64,000 nucleotides of DNA from Rusavskia elegans (taxonomy: Eukaryota; Ascomycota; Lecanoromycetes; Teloschistales; Teloschistaceae), in the NCBI GenBank assembly GCA_011316305.1, contig SAUG01000133.1:95716-159715 (forward strand). The letters run 5' to 3'. The notes beneath the pieces were generated by a model. That model did no database searches. It worked only from the letters and a program-made list of their open reading frames with translations, and was not told the DNA's origin. Numbering within the stretch: position 1 is the stretch's first letter; each line of letters starts with the position of its first letter. A program made the position numbers and the translations under genes. Shown here piece after piece: positions 37,862-49,697 of this stretch.

Positions 37862-40433
37862 ATGCCTGCTCTTTCCACGGTCATCGTCGCCAAACCTATC
37901 CCTCTGAAGAAACACACCATCGATGATCCTCACGACCCTCCGCTGGAAAGCCTTTTCCCATGATGTGCGAGCGCTGAAAAGTCACTCGACCTGGTGTTTG
38001 CATCCTTGACCGCTACTATGGACCACCTACCAACGCCACAGGACTGCTATCTGGGATATATAGCCATACCATTCCTGGCGCTTGACAGCTACACCTCCCC
38101 CTTCAAGGATTACCCGAAGCAATGTGGATGGAGTCTCGAGTTCCGCGGCACTTTAGACCCTATTCTGACCCACACTCCTCATTCTCCGGCCAAGAAAGAT
38201 CTTGGGCCTCTCATGCAATCATGGTTGTACTTCGGAATACTGTCGGAATCCCTTGATGTGCCTGTCGACATGAAGCCATTCCAAAAGTCCTCTGAATCTG
38301 GATCGATCTTCTTATCCTCCGAGGCATTGGAGAGTCTGGTCTGCGACCGGACGTATTCGCTCTTGGAGCTGTCTAAGAGGAATGGGTCACTTCTAGTAGC
38401 AGAATGGAGAGATGCTTGTTATCAAGTCCTAGTGATCGTCGGGTACTACACCCTGTTCATCGTCACTCATGCTGCCAATAATGATGAGCAGGCGCTATCA
38501 CTTACGGGCCTTGCAATCTCTAATGACTGCCTTGTGTCATCTTTGCGATAGGATCGGCGTGGAAATACCAGTGACGCAAACATGGAGGGTTGTGTCCACC
38601 AATTTCCTTACGGATTGTGGTCTCCAATACTTAAGTCCATGCAGTCAAAAGGGTGGTGTGCATACGATCTTGCGCTGTTCAACGGTGGACAGGTCGAGAA
38701 AGTATCAACTCTGTGGTACCTCGCCAATCTGTCACCGCCAAAGGCCTCTATGTCTCATTCCAGTTGTAATGCAGAGATATGTCGGCCTCTTCACATCGAC
38801 AAAACCAGGTATGTCCAGGCTCACACAACCGATGGCTGCAATTGCGCCTCTATCGAAATAGATCAATCAACATTAGCATCCATCATCTGGTCGGGTAAAA
38901 CGCCAACTCTCAAATTCGGACAGGATGGACTTTCAGTGTAGGAACCCGTACCAGGCTCTGGATTCGTCGCCATCTCTCATGTCTGGGCAGATGGTATGGG
39001 AAACCCAAAGGCCAATTCGCTTCCTTTATGCATCGTGCGCAAGTTCAATGCCTCGTGAATGAGCTACCCAAGACGGACTCAACCGCTGACACGCCTTTCT
39101 GGATCGATACTTTCTGCGTTCCTCGCTCTCCACGGGAATTGAAGATGAAAGCACTGCAACGCCTGAAAGAACCCTATGAAGAAGCTGGTAGCGTATTGGT
39201 CATTGAATCTTACCTGAGACGTCACTCGGGATCCGGGGTGTCTCCGTTCCACAAAGATGCATCGGCTCACGATACAAATGATGAAACATATGTCGTCAAG
39301 CATGTCAACGACTGTCCAGGTTGCGACATGACAGGCCCCGTTCCCGAAACGGTTCGAAGTATAATCGAAAACGGAAGCATACCTCTGATGACAATCAGAG
39401 AGTTCCCTTCGGGACATTTGACGTTGCACGTGGTGCAAGCCGGGTGCGGCATGCAATATACCGCGATCTTTCATGTGTGGTCTGGTGGTCTCGGCAATCC
39501 CTTTGCAAACACTCTTCCTCAATGCCAGCTGAAACCTATCCGCAGAGGCAAGCATTTTCTCTCTTCTCTTCCCATCCTTATGTACCATCCTCATTCAGGA
39601 AATCTCCAGTTGGCTAGGCAACATTGGAATTGTGACCACACAGTAGGGACACACTGTTTTATGAGTCTAGGCGTAAGAGGGTCAAACTGTCTCGAACACA
39701 TTGACCTGATATAAGAAACGCTGATCCAGGAGGTTAATCTGGGCCTACGGCTTGCTCACGAGAAGGCAGACGCGGATTCGGGTCTCTTTCCCTGGAAGAA
39801 TCGCTTTTACAAGTTCATTTTCCATCGAAAACGTCGGCACGATGAGCTCTTTTGGTTGGATACATTCTGCATCCCTGTTCAAGCCGGCAATGCGACACGT
39901 CGAAAAGCCATCGGGCAGATGAATTTCACGTTTGCAGGGGCAGACAACGTCCTTGACCTTGCCCCCATTCTGCGGTCCATCTCAAGACAAGCTGTCTCGA
40001 AGCTGCAGCTCCGCCTTCAGGTCGCTTGCTCCGTTTGGATGACCCGATGCTGGACGTTCCAAGAGGCTTGTCAGCTTGGCATGTTGCCTTGCGTATTAAT
40101 CTCTACGAGCCAGCCGTCGATTGGCACCGAGAGGCAGATCCCTTGTTCCGCGTCATGACGAATCAAACCACCTGGACGGATAAATCCGAACTGGAATACG
40201 AAGCTCTATCTTTCTACCAGAAATTGTGGCCTTCGGTCGATCAAGACCCGGAGTACAAACCTCCCATTATGCGCAACAACGATACCGCCAATCTTTCCGA
40301 CCTGGTCAAGATCTGGAACGAGCTCGATCAGCGATCCACCACCCGTCGTAAAGATCGCCTGATCATACTGGCCATTCTCCTGGACCTCGACGCCGGCGAA
40401 ATCGTCTCGCGCGACGTCGGGGATCAGATTTAA
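37862..40433 (+). pseudogene. HET-domain incompatibility gene with duplicated HET modules, decayed
   Basis: An N-terminal region (DCYLGYIAIPFLALDSYTSP, PLMQSWLYFGILSESLDVPV) fits large fungal HET proteins. It is followed by a Cys-rich stretch (SKGWCAYDLALF; TTDGCNCASIEID) and a HET start FVAISHVWADGMGNPKANSL with FWIDTFCVPRSPRELKMKAL and AGSVLVIESYLRR. A second, divergent module then repeats the order: HVNDCPGCDMTGPVPE, YTAIFHVWSGGLGNPFANTL, FWLDTFCIPVQAGNATRRKA, VWMTRCWTFQEA. Lesions on the plus strand: stops at about 37962, 38549-38551, 38939-38941, 39712-39714 and 40431-40433, with frame changes near 38552-38640, 39045 and 40070. Some could be hidden introns, but not all. HET proteins trigger cell death after incompatible fusion. 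Confidence 0.7.
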
Positions 40434-40568
40434 GCGATCCTCGCCACCCAGAACGCTCTTCGCCTCTCCTTTCTCTTCGACCCAAAGCCCCGGCTTACCT
40501 CAAACCCAACCAAATGCCGCTGGATACCACTGTATGCAAAGGGAGCAATCACAACGGCCTACGGCCGC

Positions 40569-40737
40569 ATGACACACGATCGTTCTCGAGGTCATTATCA
40601 TTTCACCCTTGCGGATATAAAAGCAAATGGGTTTATCCTCGACGCCAAATACTCGAATTTGGACCAAGGTGTCATCAGACAAACTGTGCCATATGCGTTC
40701 AGCGCTTGGGTCAAAATGAAACCGCGAGCAGACTCAC

Positions 40738-40771
<34 letters not shown>

Positions 40772-40889
40772 GATGAATGACACGACGCCTAGAGTCACCT
40801 GCACTATACTTTCCCGTATGAAGAACCCCATCTCCAGTCTGCGGTCCCCGTACGTAGGAGCCCGATTTTCTCTTGTTCCTGAGAGCAGC

Positions 40890-40925
<36 letters not shown>

Positions 40926-41791
40926 AATATCGGTCGCCGGAAATCCTACACACTAATCTACGATGGCCCTCTGCTTTACAACTGGATCACCCCAACCGAG
41001 TCCTTGTTATCGCCAGCCTCGTATCCGCCAATCGAGGGCGCAGTCGCCATGCCAAACGATGTACAATGTTTGCTAGACTGTGGTGAGCTCAACAGATACG
41101 CTCCCCCCCCCAAACATTTCGCTAACAAATACACATCCCCACAGATCTCCCCCAATGGCCCATCCCTCTAGCAAGCCGAGCCAAAGCCCTCGGCATGCGC
41201 CACCGACTCGGCCTCCAAACCCCACCATCCGTAGGCCTGCTCTCCAGCCTCGTCTTATCCATCTGGCTAACAGCCGTCGCGCTCGGCACAACGCTCATCA
41301 CGCTCGCTCTATTCCATCAGAGCGAGACGCTCCCCGTCGACAAAGTCGCTCCGGGCGGATTCCCGCTCGCCATGCTCGGCGCCGTCATCATCTGGGCGGG
41401 CGTTTCCTTAGGGCTGGAATCACATACGCTGTACCGGATTGCGGGGGAGCGACAGTATCGCCGGTGGGCGAGCTCGTTCGGCGGGATCGATGCGAGTAAG
41501 TTTGTGGAGGTTGATGATGGGGAGGGGGGGAGGAGGAGGAGGGTCTCGTATCAGTATCGGCCGTGGTTGTGGTTGGCGGTGGTGATTGTTGTTGGGGCGG
41601 TGGCTTTGCTTGCCGCCGGGATGGAATTCGCGGTGATGGTATGGGCGACGGTGCCGGGGGCGGCGCTGTTAGTCGAGACGGTGTTGCGGTTTAGGATGGA
41701 GTTGTTATGGCTGCGGACGCCTTTTGGGAAACGGACGCGGTTACGATGGTCACCTTGGTTGTCTCTATTCCGGTTCGCACTTATTGAATAG
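40569..41791 (+). CDS. C-terminal part of the HET-like gene, still open: two-exon membrane protein
   Basis: The frame is continuous with the preceding HET region except for the TAA at 40431-40433; open sequence runs 40434-41082 and, after a normal intron, 41145-41791. From the ATG at 40569 it gives 1161 nt, 386 aa. It starts with HYHFTLADIKANGFILDAKY, typical of the tail of HET proteins. It then has an 11-residue Ser run from (CAT)n and a 13-residue Asn run from (AAC)n, followed by LPQWPIPLASRAKALGMRHR and four hydrophobic segments (for example LLSSLVLSIWLTAVALGTTL). It may be a truncated product, or simply the undamaged end of the pseudogene. Confidence 0.5.
40738..40771 (+). repeat. (CAT)n microsatellite, poly-Ser coding
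   Basis: About eleven trinucleotide units, read as TCA codons (Ser) in the open HET-tail frame. Confidence 0.9.
40888..40926 (+). repeat. (AAC)n microsatellite, poly-Asn coding
   Basis: About thirteen AAC/AAT units read as Asn in the HET-tail frame. Together with the Ser run it makes a length-variable linker. Confidence 0.9.
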
Positions 41792-41861
41792 CTTGTTGCG
41801 GCAAAAAGAGCATGCAAAGCCAATGGGAATGAATGAAACACATTCGCGTAGGTATCATTAT

Positions 41862-42207
41862 TAGGCCCCGTTTGGACGTCCCAGCTTCATGTATCTCAAC
41901 TACGATTTCGATATTTTAAGCAGCGGTCTGGGTTGTACGGAAGATAGGAAGTAGCTAGCGTAGTTGGACCTGAGTTGAGGTTGGTACTTTACTCTATACT
42001 CCTGAGAATAAAGCAAAGTAATTATACGATTTCAGCCAATAAGATCTCTTAGAAACGCTCGGAGTTGGACTCGGACTTATCGATTCTAGAGACTAGGAAT
42101 CTAATACCAACCAGCAGTAAATATACAGTATTATATAATTTCCTTTCCGCCAAGGTTACGGCCTGCACTTGGTTGGGACTGAAGTTGGGACGCCCGAACG
42201 GGGCCTA
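41862..42207. mobile_element. TA-flanked MITE, about 346 bp
   Basis: 28-bp terminal inverted repeats at 41862-41889 and 42180-42207, beginning taggccccgtt and differing at 3 positions. The interior has no coding capacity. The element is bounded by TA at both ends, as for Tc1/mariner-type insertion. The TIR word ggccccgtt also resembles PIF/Harbinger MITEs, but the flanks are TTA on the left and TAA on the right, not a direct 3-bp duplication. It is not RIP-mutated. Confidence 0.75.
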
Positions 42208-42292
42208 ACTTTGGCGTTGAAGTCCAGAACGCTTCTGGCAATGACTTTGCTTTGAGACCAGTGACTTCGACGAGCCAACATGGTCAATTCAG

Positions 42293-42310
42293 CATATATA
42301 TATATATATA
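42293..42310. repeat. (TA)n microsatellite
   Basis: A short alternating TA run immediately downstream of the MFS gene stop. Confidence 0.85.
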
Positions 42311-42344
42311 AACACCCGGTGCCACTGATGGTAGAGTCAGGGCA

Positions 42345-44038
42345 TTATCTACTCCCCGTCGCAGCATCTTTACCTTTATCGAAGTTCGTGAGATCAACCG
42401 CGGCGTTATCACCCGTCTCTCGCTCCTTCTTCTCATCGACATGCTGACTACTTTCCGCTGAATCTTTCTCTCCACTGGCCACCGACCCCTTTTCCTCATC
42501 CCCCTTCTTAGCTACATCCCCATCCTTCCGTATCTGCCATCCGCCACCCCACCCCACCCACCGCTTCTCCCGTGGCCCTCTGGCGACACAAAGCAACAGC
42601 GCCGCCGCCAAAAACCCCACACTCGTACTCCCGGAGCTGATCCACCCGCCTCTCGCAAAGTTATGATTTCCCACCGCGGTACCAGTCAGCTGCCCACAGA
42701 ATGCGCTGATCATGTACGCCGTATTGACCCTGTTCCTTGCCAGGGGCAAAATGCCATAGATGGCGCTCCGGTTGGCAATCACGGCGGTCTGGATGCCGAA
42801 ATCGAGGAAGGCGGCTTGGATGATAGGCCCTGCGACGGTGAAGGTGCCTGTGTAAGTGCCGATGCAGGTCCCTACCATGCAGATGATGAGGCCAAGTATG
42901 ACTGAGAAGAGCGGGATGAACCGGTCGGTGACGAAGCGGGACCAGAGGGGTCCGAGGAACATGGATGCGATGCCGATTAGAGCGAACAAACCGATGATCA
43001 GGGTCGAGTATTCGTACGGGGGAGCGGAGAGGAGGAAGGTAAGAGTGGTCCAGAAACTCGTAAAGGTCGTGCTCATGCAAAATCCCACGAGGCAAGCTTG
43101 GACAAGGAGAGGGTGGGTGACGAATATCTGGAAAATGGTGTAAAGGATCCGGAAGTAGTTGATGCCATCGGGGTTAGTGGAGGGGTAGTCGGGCATGAAG
43201 AGCCAGAGCAGAGCGAAGATGAGATATTGCAGGCCGAAGGCGAGCCAATAGATGTTGCGCCACGACGTATATTCTGTCACCACACCGGACAGGAGGCGGG
43301 CGAAGAGCAGGCCGAGGAGGAGGCCAGACGAAGTGAGGGAGAGTGCGCTTGCACGGCGGTGTGGTGGAGCGAGGTCGCCAACCAGTGGAAGCACTGTTCC
43401 ATGCCTGTAAGGAAAGGCGATTAAATGCGATGAGCAATGGGGCGGACATACTCAGTTGAGGCGTCACCGTCGTAACAGAGGTGATCAAGGTAAGGGAGCA
43501 GAAAACCGCAAAGGAATTCGTCAGACACAGTCCCAGCCTTTCACGGGTTCCCACATCAGCGTACGGTCCACGACTACTCGGTCGATCCTTCTACTTACCA
43601 AACCGTGGAGGTGAAGAGCACCAAGGACAAAACATACAGCCGTCTGGGGAAGACATCACCCAAAGGACACAGAAACAACAGTCCAGAAGCATATCCCGCC
43701 TGAGCAAGTGTAGGGATCAAGCTGGCTCTTTCATTGCTCACACCGAACTCTTGCGCCAGTAGATGCAGGATCGGGTGGTTGTAATAGAGATTGGCGACGG
43801 TGAAAGCGCCAGCGAAGGCGAAGAGGAGGTTCAGCCAGATGGAGAAGCGCGGGGGGTTGGCCGGGTCATATCGACATCGCTTCGGGGTGTAGAAGATGAG
43901 GCCCAAAATTGTCTGCCATTTGGTGGGCGATGAAGGGGATAAAGGGTCTTTGCGTTCGGGAGACGCTGTACTCGAGGAACTGGCGACTGGAGTAGGTGGA
44001 GGATCAGGCTTCGAGCTGGCATTGTGGGAGGATGCCAT
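42345..44038 (-). CDS. Major facilitator superfamily transporter (3 exons)
   Basis: Exons 44038-43599, 43537-43452, 43393-42345; 1575 nt, 524 aa. The second splice acceptor is the cag at 43394, which restores VTTVTPQLMLPLVGDLAPPH without a break. Features in order: a Ser/Pro-rich cytoplasmic N-terminus, a first helix in FSIWLNLLFAFAGAFTVANL, then YYNHPILHLLAQEFGVSNER. The loop 2-3 motif is GLLFLCPLGDVFPRR, the MFS motif-A position. RRASALSLTSSGLLLGLLFA forms helix 5, about a dozen hydrophobic segments follow, and a charged Lys/Glu/Asp C-terminal tail ends the protein. The pattern is like proton-driven efflux permeases of the YjjL/AraJ-like fungal group; substrate unknown. Confidence 0.9.
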
Positions 44039-44615
44039 GGCCAGTTCGAGTCGTAGGGTTGGACGAGTGTTCGGTAGTGAGCCATCTGGTGTGCGAGCTG
44101 GAAGGACGGGTTGTGTGCATTACATTGGAGCACGATGTCGTCAATTGGGGTGTCATCCGAAGTCCGACAAAAAATGCTCGTAATCCGTAAGCTAGCCGCG
44201 GATGCCGAGAGTAATCTGCCGCATCTAGTCCTGCTTAGGAAAGGGCTCTCACCTCATCTACGGAGTACCTTACTTATTACCTACCAGCGAAGACGTTGGC
44301 CCAATTGTAGAAGTGGTCTTGAAGGAGAATTACCTTACTGTCTCCGTATTGTATAGTTACTGCTGAATACATGTGAGTGTGATACCGCTGGTTTCCCACC
44401 AAGGTAGGTAGAGAATATGTAAACCCACAAGATTTTGTTCGTTCTGGAGGCAATACTGCGAGAGCTGGTTGGGAAAAGAGGTGGAAATAATATACAGAGA
44501 GTGAGCTGGGTATCATAGCATATACCGCCATCATGTCTTCGTCATCATGCTTCGCGTCTCGTTGGTTTTCGTTTCCATATCGCAGCTGTCGTGTCCGTCA
44601 ATGACCATGCTGCAA
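44039..44615. other. Intergenic, no gene seen
   Basis: Between the MFS start and the stop of the 9-exon gene, both on the minus strand. Presumed MFS promoter and upstream gene 3' UTR. Confidence 0.5.
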
Positions 44616-46635
44616 TTAGTCATCCGCAAGCTCATTAATTCTATCCATGAAGTCTTTGGTATCTACATGGACCCGTCAGTAGCTTCTTCTCACATTTTGC
44701 CTGGACGGTCTCAGAGCCTACCTCTGGACGACTCGAACTGCAGTTCATGCTGTCCCTGCGGCCCGAGCTGCGGAGTGTAATCATCGGAAAAGACATAGCG
44801 CTGCAGGTCCGCTAGATGAATCGTCTTGGGCCCAGCCTTCCTCATCCATCGCTGCGATTCAATATGAGTGGTGATGAAAGCTGTCCAGACGGGTTTCCTG
44901 TTCGTCTGTTAGATTCAAATCCCGATTTGATTCCGCGCCCCGCTTACTTCTTGAGCTCCCCCCTGAGAACGGATGCTTGCAGTCGGATGCCACCGCAATC
45001 TCGGTCTCTGAACACTCGAAGCGCATGCAGAAACTCATCGTCTCGGATTTTGCTGTGAATCTTTGGCCATAGGACACCTCTGAATTGTGGAAGAAAACCT
45101 ACCCTGCGTATATACTCTTTTCGCCGTGGATCTCCTGGTCGTCAAACAATCCGACCGGATTCTCGACGTCTTCGGATCTCAAGGCGATGAATGCGCAATA
45201 GAAGAGCACAAGACCTGGCCGCCAAGATTAGCCATGGTATGCCACTACACGCCTACGCGCCTTGTAATACACTTACGCTCGTAGCTGGAGAACCGAAGAC
45301 AAGCCCAAACTTCCTTCGGTCGCCCCGACTCTCCTATCCGGCATAGTTTCAAAGTCGAAGCGTGCCTCTGAATCAAAAGTTTGGTCAATGGCAAGCAGCA
45401 TTGCTTCAAGGAGCGCCCGTTACGCGAAAGCCGGCAGTGGATGCGAGCCCGTTGATCTGAGTTCCGATGGAACAAGCGCACCCGTAGATCGCCATCTTCA
45501 AATGGTCTGATCTCTGATCAGTGATGGAATGAACAATCGAACGGTTTTTGCTTACATATCTAGAAGCTTGTCGTACTCCTCGGCCAGTCTCGCGCTAGCA
45601 CCAGGTATATTGACTCCAAAGCAATTCGACCTATATTAGGAATGAGTCTGACCACTAGTCTGGAAAACGAAGGCAACCACGTACACCACGCCAGTCTGAC
45701 CGAAGGACGTCGCAGGCCTGGCTTGGCCAAATACTCTCGGTAACCAATGGTCGTGAGAAGAGCTGGCAGAGGAGGACAAGGTCGAGAATGTCGTCGTCGT
45801 CGTCGGGGAGGTGGGTACCTCCGGCGCTGCTGGAGCCCATGGGTAGTAATCATGATCGATGCCCGGAGGCGACTGGGGTGATATTGGTCCAGGGTATCGT
45901 CCTGCTCCGCCACGCATAGCTAGAGGAGGCTGGGTAGAAAGTCCTGGAGGTCTTCTTCTTTCAAATGATCTCTGCCTATTTGCGCCTGGTCATCCGCATA
46001 AGTCAATAGGGGTCAATTCGATCTTTGCATCAGCGGATTGGTAACAAACCTGCGTCGCCGAGCGACATGTTGTTCATGGTGCTCGCAAGTCTGAGCTCTT
46101 GTTTGTCAAGAAGTAACTCTATTCTTTCCCGCAACTCTCGGAAATGATATTCATCGGAGGGTCGGCTACGGCTATTAGCCACCACCATACGAAATGTAGC
46201 CTTGAGTACTCACCCATCCATTAAAACACAGGTCAGCTCTGTAAGGAACAATCGACAGGTCTCAAGCCTTTTGCAGAGAGAGGCATGGCTTTCTTGGTAG
46301 AAAAATTCGTCGATCTCTCTCCAAACTTGATAAAAAGCTGTCCTCCTCGAAATGTGGGTAGGCCGACCCAGGCCGCCAAACAGTCGGGTCACATCTTTGA
46401 AGGTGTAGTCAAGAGCCTCCTTGACCACACCGACGTCATTGTAGATGTAATCGAAATCCTGGTGGTATCTGGGATCCTCTTTGGCGTTGTTGAGTTCTCG
46501 CAATGCGGAGCTGATGGCGTAACATTCGGAGATCAATGCAGTGATTTCGGTCGAGATCTCTGGTAGGGGGTCGAGGAATTTGTTGAAGCCAGAGGCAGTG
46601 TCTTGGGCGTTTTCCGCCAGAGCAATAAGTGCCAT
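44616..46635 (-). CDS. Conserved fungal protein of unknown function (9 exons)
   Basis: Exons: 46635-46214, 46171-46050, 45985-45685, 45630-45556, 45506-45277, 45214-45103, 45079-44948, 44897-44722, 44662-44616; 1617 nt, 538 aa with phase kept at every junction. The N-terminal helical domain (ALIALAENAQDTASGFNKFL, PEISTEITALISECYAISSA, FKDVTRLFGGLGRPTHISRR) is followed by RQRSFERRRPPGL and a Ser/Pro/Thr linker. The C-terminal module has DDEFLHALRVFRDRDCGGIR, KPVWTAFITTH, WMRKAGPKTIHLADLQRYVF and a closing HELQFESSRDTKDFMDRI, whose beta-strand pattern suggests a PH-like fold (inference). I know this architecture only from hypothetical fungal proteins. Confidence 0.8.
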
Positions 46636-47818
46636 CTTCTCTTCATGGTAGGACCAAATTCCTCAATGGCAAGGACTCGACGGTGTGGGAAGAAAAAGAC
46701 AAGGAAGGGTATGACTGCCACAACTCGACGTACACCGATCACGTCGAACGAAGTGCGGCTCTCGGATTTGTCTAGAGTATGCATGCGGCTTGACGTGTCC
46801 GTGGTGTCGACGCTTGTGGGAATCCTTTCTGCCGATTGGAAGGGCAGGAGAGCATGCGGTGGATCTCCTGACGCCTCGCGCGTTGAGAGGAAGATTTCTT
46901 ATTCCGTAATCCGAGATCGACTCTTCGAGATGTCTTCGCATTCGTGCATGAATATTGATAATATTCTCCCATGATGAGGCCCAGGGACCGAGGGAGACGA
47001 GGGATCGGAGCCGGCGGTTACTAGTCGCTGCTCACTCAGGATCCCATGTGGTGAGACTGCCGGAGAAGGCATCATCGTGCGGCGTCTGCTGGCGACACCC
47101 CAAGTGTTCCAAGCCATGAGGTGCCAGCGAATAGGTGCATGAACTGGTCCAATCGCCGGACCGCCTGGAGCGTTACCTGCAGATGCGAGATCCATTAGCA
47201 AGGGTAACGGACTTGGCCTTGCGACCTTACCAGGTGATGGTAGCATTGAAGGTTGACAGACACAAATGTGCGATCGAGTCCCGAAGCATGTTGAGTTGCT
47301 CTTGGGTTATCAAAGAGATTCGTAGGATATATATTTTTTATGGTTGCCTTGAATGGTACACTGCCACAACCGCCGCTTGGCGTTATGGGCAGACAATTGG
47401 CCCACGAAGTCTCACAGCAGGTATAAACGATTCAGTACGTTGACCACCGGTTTATCACGTGGCAAATCAAGATAGATGGTGAGCCCATTGGCTTCTGGTT
47501 TGCAGAGCACCTAGTGTACAAATTTGGCTAAAGGTGATAAACCCCCTGAACCGGCTTCCCGGGTAGCATTGACCTCTGAACTATGGATGATGACCAAAGG
47601 ATGTTCTGTAAAGATGTCAACCGAGCTTGCACAGAAGTCCCGCTTTCCCTAAGATAGCCAGCAGCCAGAGCAATAGCAAACCAGCCGAACGAGATATTCA
47701 ATCGCAGACGCGCCAAGGAGATCGAGAGCAAGGAGAGTTAATGATGGCGACCATGGAGAGAAGGGTATCTTGATGGAGTGACGTGCAGATGGTCGCGGGA
47801 TGGAAATGCTTGGGTCGA
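46636..47818. other. Intergenic, no gene supported
   Basis: About 1.2 kb between the 9-exon gene and nhp6. A 115-codon minus-strand frame (46899-47246) is Pro/Ser-rich with no splice or family support and was not called. Normal composition. Confidence 0.5.
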
Positions 47819-48320
47819 TCATTCCTCCTCTTCATCGTCATCGACGGGCTACATCATCCAACATGGTCAGCAATGAGGTTGCGACACCTCTCGGGGCTGG
47901 ATCATCGAGTTACCGTGTCGTTGTATGCTGCCTTTTCCTTCTCATAGCGCTCCTTGTCGGCTTTGGCCTTGGCCTCATATGGCTCGCGCTGCTTGGAGTT
48001 CAAGGCCTTCCACCGCTCGCCCAGAACCTTGCCGACTTGGCCTAGAACGCGCACGGGCTTGGTCAGTAACGGCAGTAGGGGGAGAGGGTGTCAAGAATCA
48101 CGTACCGAAGGTGATACCTTGATTCTCTTCACGGACATTCTCGCGGTTGTCATTCGCGAAGAACATGTATGCGGACAATCCACGCTTGGGCGCATTGGGA
48201 TCTTCGAGATGAATCAGTCTGGCGAAAGGGAAGGTCAGGCAAGGTCATGTTACCCTTCTTCTTCTTGCCGCCGGTTTCGGCCTTGGCCTTGGTCTTACGG
48301 GTGGTCTTCTCCTTGGGCAT
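47819..48320 (-). CDS. nhp6: HMG-box non-histone chromosomal protein, NHP6 type (4 exons)
   Basis: Small DNA-bending chromatin protein, partner of FACT and of Pol II/III transcription. Exons 48320-48254, 48201-48106, 48041-47914, 47848-47819; 321 nt, 106 aa. A Lys-rich N-terminus ([17 protein letters not shown]) is followed by a single HMG box beginning [20 protein letters not shown]. The box continues [40 protein letters not shown] and [13 protein letters not shown] short acidic tail (DDDEEEE) ends the protein. The intron in the N-terminal part follows the basic leader, and the last exon encodes only the tail. Confidence 0.95.
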
Positions 48321-49697
48321 TGTGATGTTCTCTGCAAGGAGGTGCATTAGCCAAGAGCGCAATGGTAGCAGTCATTGTGGTGTCGCCAATTGAGCGAAAG
48401 GAGTGGTGGTGAGAAGAATGTGTGTGTTGGCGGTGTTGGGGTGGAATCGCGTCGGGCGCAATGCAAACACACGACGCGACGAAGATGAATTGGTGGGCAG
48501 TAATCCGATGAGAATTGAGTGTAAAGAGGTGTTTGGTGTGGTTGGTGCAAGTGTCGTTGCCATGACATGGATGAGACCATGAGCATGGCAAGCGACAGCG
48601 AGCTCCATGAGAGCATGACAGTAAATGGCCATGACGAGCCTTGATGACGCGGAAAAAGAGCCCAAACATGGTTTGGGAGGTGCAGAGGGTTGCAGCAGAG
48701 TTCGAAAGTGTTAGTGACTTACAGTACTGGGGGATTCGGTAGATCTCAGAATAGACGTTGTACGCAGCAGTGGATGGGTGAGAGACTTTTGGCTGGGGGA
48801 GCAGATTTGTATGAGGAATTTGTATGGGGAGATTTGTATGGGGAGAAGGGAAGCGGGCAGTCCAAAGTACTGGTGTCCACCACGCTAACAGCCCACTACT
48901 GCGTCAGGCACAACTGAGCTGCGGAATGGAATGCGCCTACTTTACTACCACCACTACTACCTTACTGCCCCTCATCACAGCAACCACTTCACTACCTTAC
49001 CTACCTTGTTATTGTTACCAACAGCACCATACAATCCTCTCTTCATCAAGAAACCCATCATCATTCCTGAAGAAGCAGGGCGTTGAGTCACTCTGACATC
49101 CCTGTTACCTTACGGAGGTAGTGCCCGTGCATCGCCAAGGCCATAGAGACCCCTATCCTTATAGGGCTGTTACGCCCCCTGACGGACTACGTGGTGTAAA
49201 CAAGTCATCGCAAAAAGGGGCCTACATGCAAGCACCAAGGCCTCAACAGTCGAGTATCGTTCCATGCCACTACAACCATCTTGCTCTATTGAATGTACGC
49301 TTTTAGCAGCTGTTCAGTAGTATTGGACCAACCGTTACAAAGGAATCCCATATCGAGGTACCGACTACTGTACTTCACGATCGTCAAGGAGATGAGGGAG
49401 TCATCCTTGTAATCGGCGTCTGCTGGAGCAACGGTGGGTACCACGACATGACTTCACAGTAGTCAAGAAGTAAGAGGCGTCAGATGAGATGCTGTCGAAT
49501 GCTGAATAGTCGTGCGTCAAAGATGAGTGAAACTCGAACGAGAACAGAAGAGTAGTGGTTGGGCACTGCAATCAATACATTGCAACATCGAGTAATATCA
49601 CATGCATAGCTGGTCGGATAAGATTGGGTATATCGAACACTTCGCTCTCTTCCCATATGACGCCTACGCTAAGGGGACTCGTACAATCGACAACTGA
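48321..49697. other. Intergenic, no gene seen
   Basis: 1.4 kb between nhp6 (its promoter side) and the 3' end of atg11. It contains pyrimidine/adenine-rich stretches (48930-49080) but no supported frame. A 5' UTR intron of nhp6 could lie here and cannot be excluded. Confidence 0.5.

Noticed and set aside
46899..47246. 115-codon minus-strand frame as a gene or extra exon
   Set aside because: Pro/Ser-rich without conserved blocks, and the 9-exon gene already has its own good start at 46635.
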